From Actinomyces viscosus (lineage in GTDB: Bacteria; Actinomycetota; Actinomycetes; Actinomycetales; Actinomycetaceae): DNA of 64,000 nucleotides. Below are positions 62,216 through 64,000 of the stretch, piece after piece. The stretch covers positions 2,294,001 to 2,358,000 of the forward strand of contig NZ_LR134477.1 in NCBI RefSeq assembly GCF_900637975.1, in the 5' to 3' direction. The notes beneath the pieces were generated by a model that was given only the letters and a program-made list of their open reading frames with translations, had not been told where the DNA came from and did no database searches. A program made the position numbers and the translations under genes. Numbering within the stretch: position 1 is the stretch's first letter; every line of letters starts with the position of its first letter.

Positions 62216-63802
62216 TCACGGCCTGCTCATGGCCGGCTGGTGCCCGCCGGTGTGCTCGCCGTCGGCACCGTGGGCCGGGTGGTGGCCGGGATGGCGGTTG
62301 CCGGGGCGGCAGCAGGTCGGCGGGCAGACGGTGTGGAAGGGTCCGACGCCGGTGGTCGAGCCGGGGTGGACGTCCTCGCCGCGGGCGGCGGCGGCCCGCT
62401 CGATGAGGATGTCGACCAGGGAATCGACGAAGGCCGGGTGGGTGCCGACGGTGGCGGCGCGCGCGTAGGGCATCCCCAGGTCCCGGGCGGTCTGGGCGGC
62501 CTCGGTGTCGAGGTCGAAGACGACCTCCATGTGGTCGGAGATGAACCCGAAGGGCGCCACGACGACGCCTCCGGGCCGGGCTGTCGGGCTGCCGTCGGTC
62601 AGGCGGCCGGCGGCCAGGGCCTCGAGGTGGTCGTTGACGTCGGGTTCGAGCCAGCGCGCCTGAGGCGGCCCGGAGCGTGAGCAGTAGACGAGGTCGGCCT
62701 CCACCCGCTCCTCCCCGAGGCGGCGGGCGACCTCGGGCACGAGGACCGCGGCGAGCGCCTCGTGCTGGGCGACGTAGGAGACCTCCGTGGACAGGTCCGC
62801 GGCGACGCCGGGCTCGCGCCGGCCGGTGAGGTGCTCCGCGAGGCGTGAGGCGGGCTGCGCCGGGGATCGGGCGGCCGAGCGCTGGTCGGAGCGGCCCGCC
62901 GAGTACCCTCGGGGAACCCCGGTCTCGGACGCGGACGATCCTCCGATGTCGGGAACGCTGAGGTCGCCGGGGACGGCGGTGACGGTGGAGACGGCGTCGG
63001 AGCCGGGTCCCGGGGCGGAGCCGGCCTCCATGCCCAGGGGGATGGAGTGGGTGACGAGCACGAGGCGCACGTCGGCGGCATCCACCCCCTGCTCGGCCAG
63101 CTCGCCGTAGGCCCGGACGATGGCCTCGACGTTGGCCTCCAGCAGCCCGGGGGTGTTGTAGTAGGGGCGCGTCTTGTCCACGGTGAGGTCCACGGGCCCG
63201 CCGCCGGGCCCGCCGACCCGGGCGGCGGCGTCGGCCTCGAACCCGTCCCCCGTGGAGCCGTCCGCACCGGCGGCGAGCAGGGCGACGGCGCCGGCCAGGT
63301 CCTCGCGGTACTGGCGGCACCCGGAGTAGGAGCCGAAGGCGGCGGTGGGCAGGGCCAGGACGTGGCGGGCGCCGGCGTCGGCGAGCTCGCGCAGGGCCTC
63401 GCTGACGAAGGGGTGCCAGTTGCGGTTGCCGACGACGACCGGCAGCCGGGATCCGCGCTCGGCCAGGCGGGCCTGGAGGGCGTCGCGCAGCTCGGCGTTG
63501 CGCGCGTTGATCGGTGAGGCGCCGCCGAAGCCCTGGTAGTGGCCGGAGACCTCCAGGAGGCGCGAGTCGGGCACGCCGCGGCCGGCGGTGGCGTTGCGCA
63601 TGAAGGGCAGGACATCCTCGGAGCGTCGAGGGCCGCCGTAGGACAGCAGGAGGACGGCGTCGTAGGGGGCCAGCGGGTCGGCGGCGGGGATGCTGGCCGG
63701 GATCACGGTCAGGCCGGCACTGAGGCCGGCGGCCGGGTCGGCGCCGTGGGCGGCGTCCGGGTTCCCGACGGGGCCTGGTCCGGGCGCGGCGGTGTCAGTC
63801 AT
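62216..63802 (-). CDS. hemH: Coproporphyrin III ferrochelatase with a low-complexity insert
   Basis: A 528-residue ferrochelatase (CpfC/HemH), longer than the usual 310-400. Conserved parts: YDAVLLLSYGGPRRSEDVLP, then EVSGHYQGFGGASPINARNA, GNRNWHPFVSEALREL (with the catalytic His) and later YCSRSGPPQARWLEPDVNDH. The excess comes from an N-terminal extension of 45 residues and a Ser/Ala/Arg-rich insert at about 265-330 between the two lobes. ATG 63802 overlaps the hemA stop by four bases (8 bp). Confidence 0.93.
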   Translation of the reverse strand: MTDTAAPGPGPVGNPDAAHGADPAAGLSAGLTVIPASIPAADPLAPYDAVLLLSYGGPRRSEDVLPFMRNATAGRGVPDSRLLEVSGHYQGFGGASPINARNAELRDALQARLAERGSRLPVVVGNRNWHPFVSEALRELADAGARHVLALPTAAFGSYSGCRQYREDLAGAVALLAAGADGSTGDGFEADAAARVGGPGGGPVDLTVDKTRPYYNTPGLLEANVEAIVRAYGELAEQGVDAADVRLVLVTHSIPLGMEAGSAPGPGSDAVSTVTAVPGDLSVPDIGGSSASETGVPRGYSAGRSDQRSAARSPAQPASRLAEHLTGRREPGVAADLSTEVSYVAQHEALAAVLVPEVARRLGEERVEADLVYCSRSGPPQARWLEPDVNDHLEALAAGRLTDGSPTARPGGVVVAPFGFISDHMEVVFDLDTEAAQTARDLGMPYARAATVGTHPAFVDSLVDILIERAAAARGEDVHPGSTTGVGPFHTVCPPTCCRPGNRHPGHHPAHGADGEHTGGHQPAMSRP

Positions 63803-64000
63803 GGCTCTCTCCTGCGGTCTCCAGGCCCCAGACGAGCTCGAGGGCCTGGCGGTAGGCCTCCTCGTTACCCTCCTGGCCGGCGCGGCGGGCCATGACGGTG
63901 GGCTGGTGGAGGAGCCGGGCGGCCAGGTGGTTCAGGGCGCGCTCGGCCTGGGCGAGAGAGACCATCGGCTCCTCGTCCTCCGAGGTCGCCTCGAAGCCGG
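63795..64000 (-). CDS. hemA: Glutamyl-tRNA reductase, 3' end (partial)
   Basis: The last 67 codons of a gene that continues past the window. Read AQAERALNHLAARLLHQPTV, then MARRAGQEGNEEAYRQALEL, the C-terminal dimerisation helix of GluTR (HemA). The stop at 63795 overlaps the hemH start. It gives the actinobacterial order hemA-hemH-hemQ. Confidence 0.75.
   Translation of the reverse strand, partial: GFEATSEDEEPMVSLAQAERALNHLAARLLHQPTVMARRAGQEGNEEAYRQALELVWGLETAGESHD

Overview
The window is high-GC, densely coded DNA from a Gram-positive actinobacterium, most likely an oral Actinomyces or close relative. The evidence is GTG starts, a WhiB regulator, a type VII (ESX-type) secreted toxin locus, actinobacterial coproporphyrin-dependent haem genes (hemA-hemH-hemQ) and murT-gatD. 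The species call is inference. The order crp / DUF4177 / whiB4-like / ponA2-like / metallophosphoesterase, with nth and an ephE-like hydrolase nearby, is the same conserved block known from Mycobacterium tuberculosis (around Rv3670-Rv3683). Here an IS110 element has inserted into it.

Layout. 1-4.8 kb: a very long low-complexity membrane protein, an AzlC/AzlD amino-acid exporter and a TMEM175-like channel. 5-16.2 kb: ephE-like hydrolase with an altered nucleophile, an ABC exporter pair with two apparent frameshifts, nth, crp, DUF4177, WhiB, IS110, bifunctional PBP and phosphoesterase. 16.3-25.1 kb: an SDR gene divergent from a five-gene, translationally coupled operon (SWIM zinc finger, DUF5691, MoxR-type AAA ATPase, DUF5682, VWA). 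This resembles a known but functionally unresolved MoxR/VWA chaperone system related to E. coli yehL/M/P/Q. 25.1-31.2 kb: macro-domain gene, tRNA-Pro(CGG), then a wrecked integration region with a truncated serine recombinase, an IS256-type element, a frameshifted IS1634-type element, a two-copy 31-nt direct repeat and a MITE-like inverted-repeat element. 31.2-36.1 kb: lipoprotein, PAP2-like/diacylglycerol kinase fusion, and murT-gatD for lipid II amidation. 36.4-43.6 kb: PspC-domain protein, two feoAB ferrous-iron operons with a NifU-like gene between them, and a NUDIX hydrolase. 43.8-52.6 kb: small metabolic and regulatory genes, a VapBC-type toxin-antitoxin pair, GH13 enzyme with TetR, two dps genes, a lipoprotein, and a tiny amphipathic peptide gene with a decayed relative. 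52.8-61.2 kb: a polymorphic-toxin locus (YbaB-like, EspC-like, secreted nuclease toxin, immunity gene, then an orphan toxin cassette with its own immunity gene, and a further orphan immunity gene). A nest of ISAs1, IS5-type and IS3-type sequences cuts through it. 61.3-64 kb: hemQ, hemH and the 3' end of hemA.

Themes. Iron and haem handling is prominent (two FeoAB, two Dps, NifU-like, hemAHQ). Three families of palindromic intergenic sequence recur. Several frameshifts fall in short G or C runs, so assembly error has to be excluded before calling those genes dead. All functions are from motif and context reading; no database search was run.
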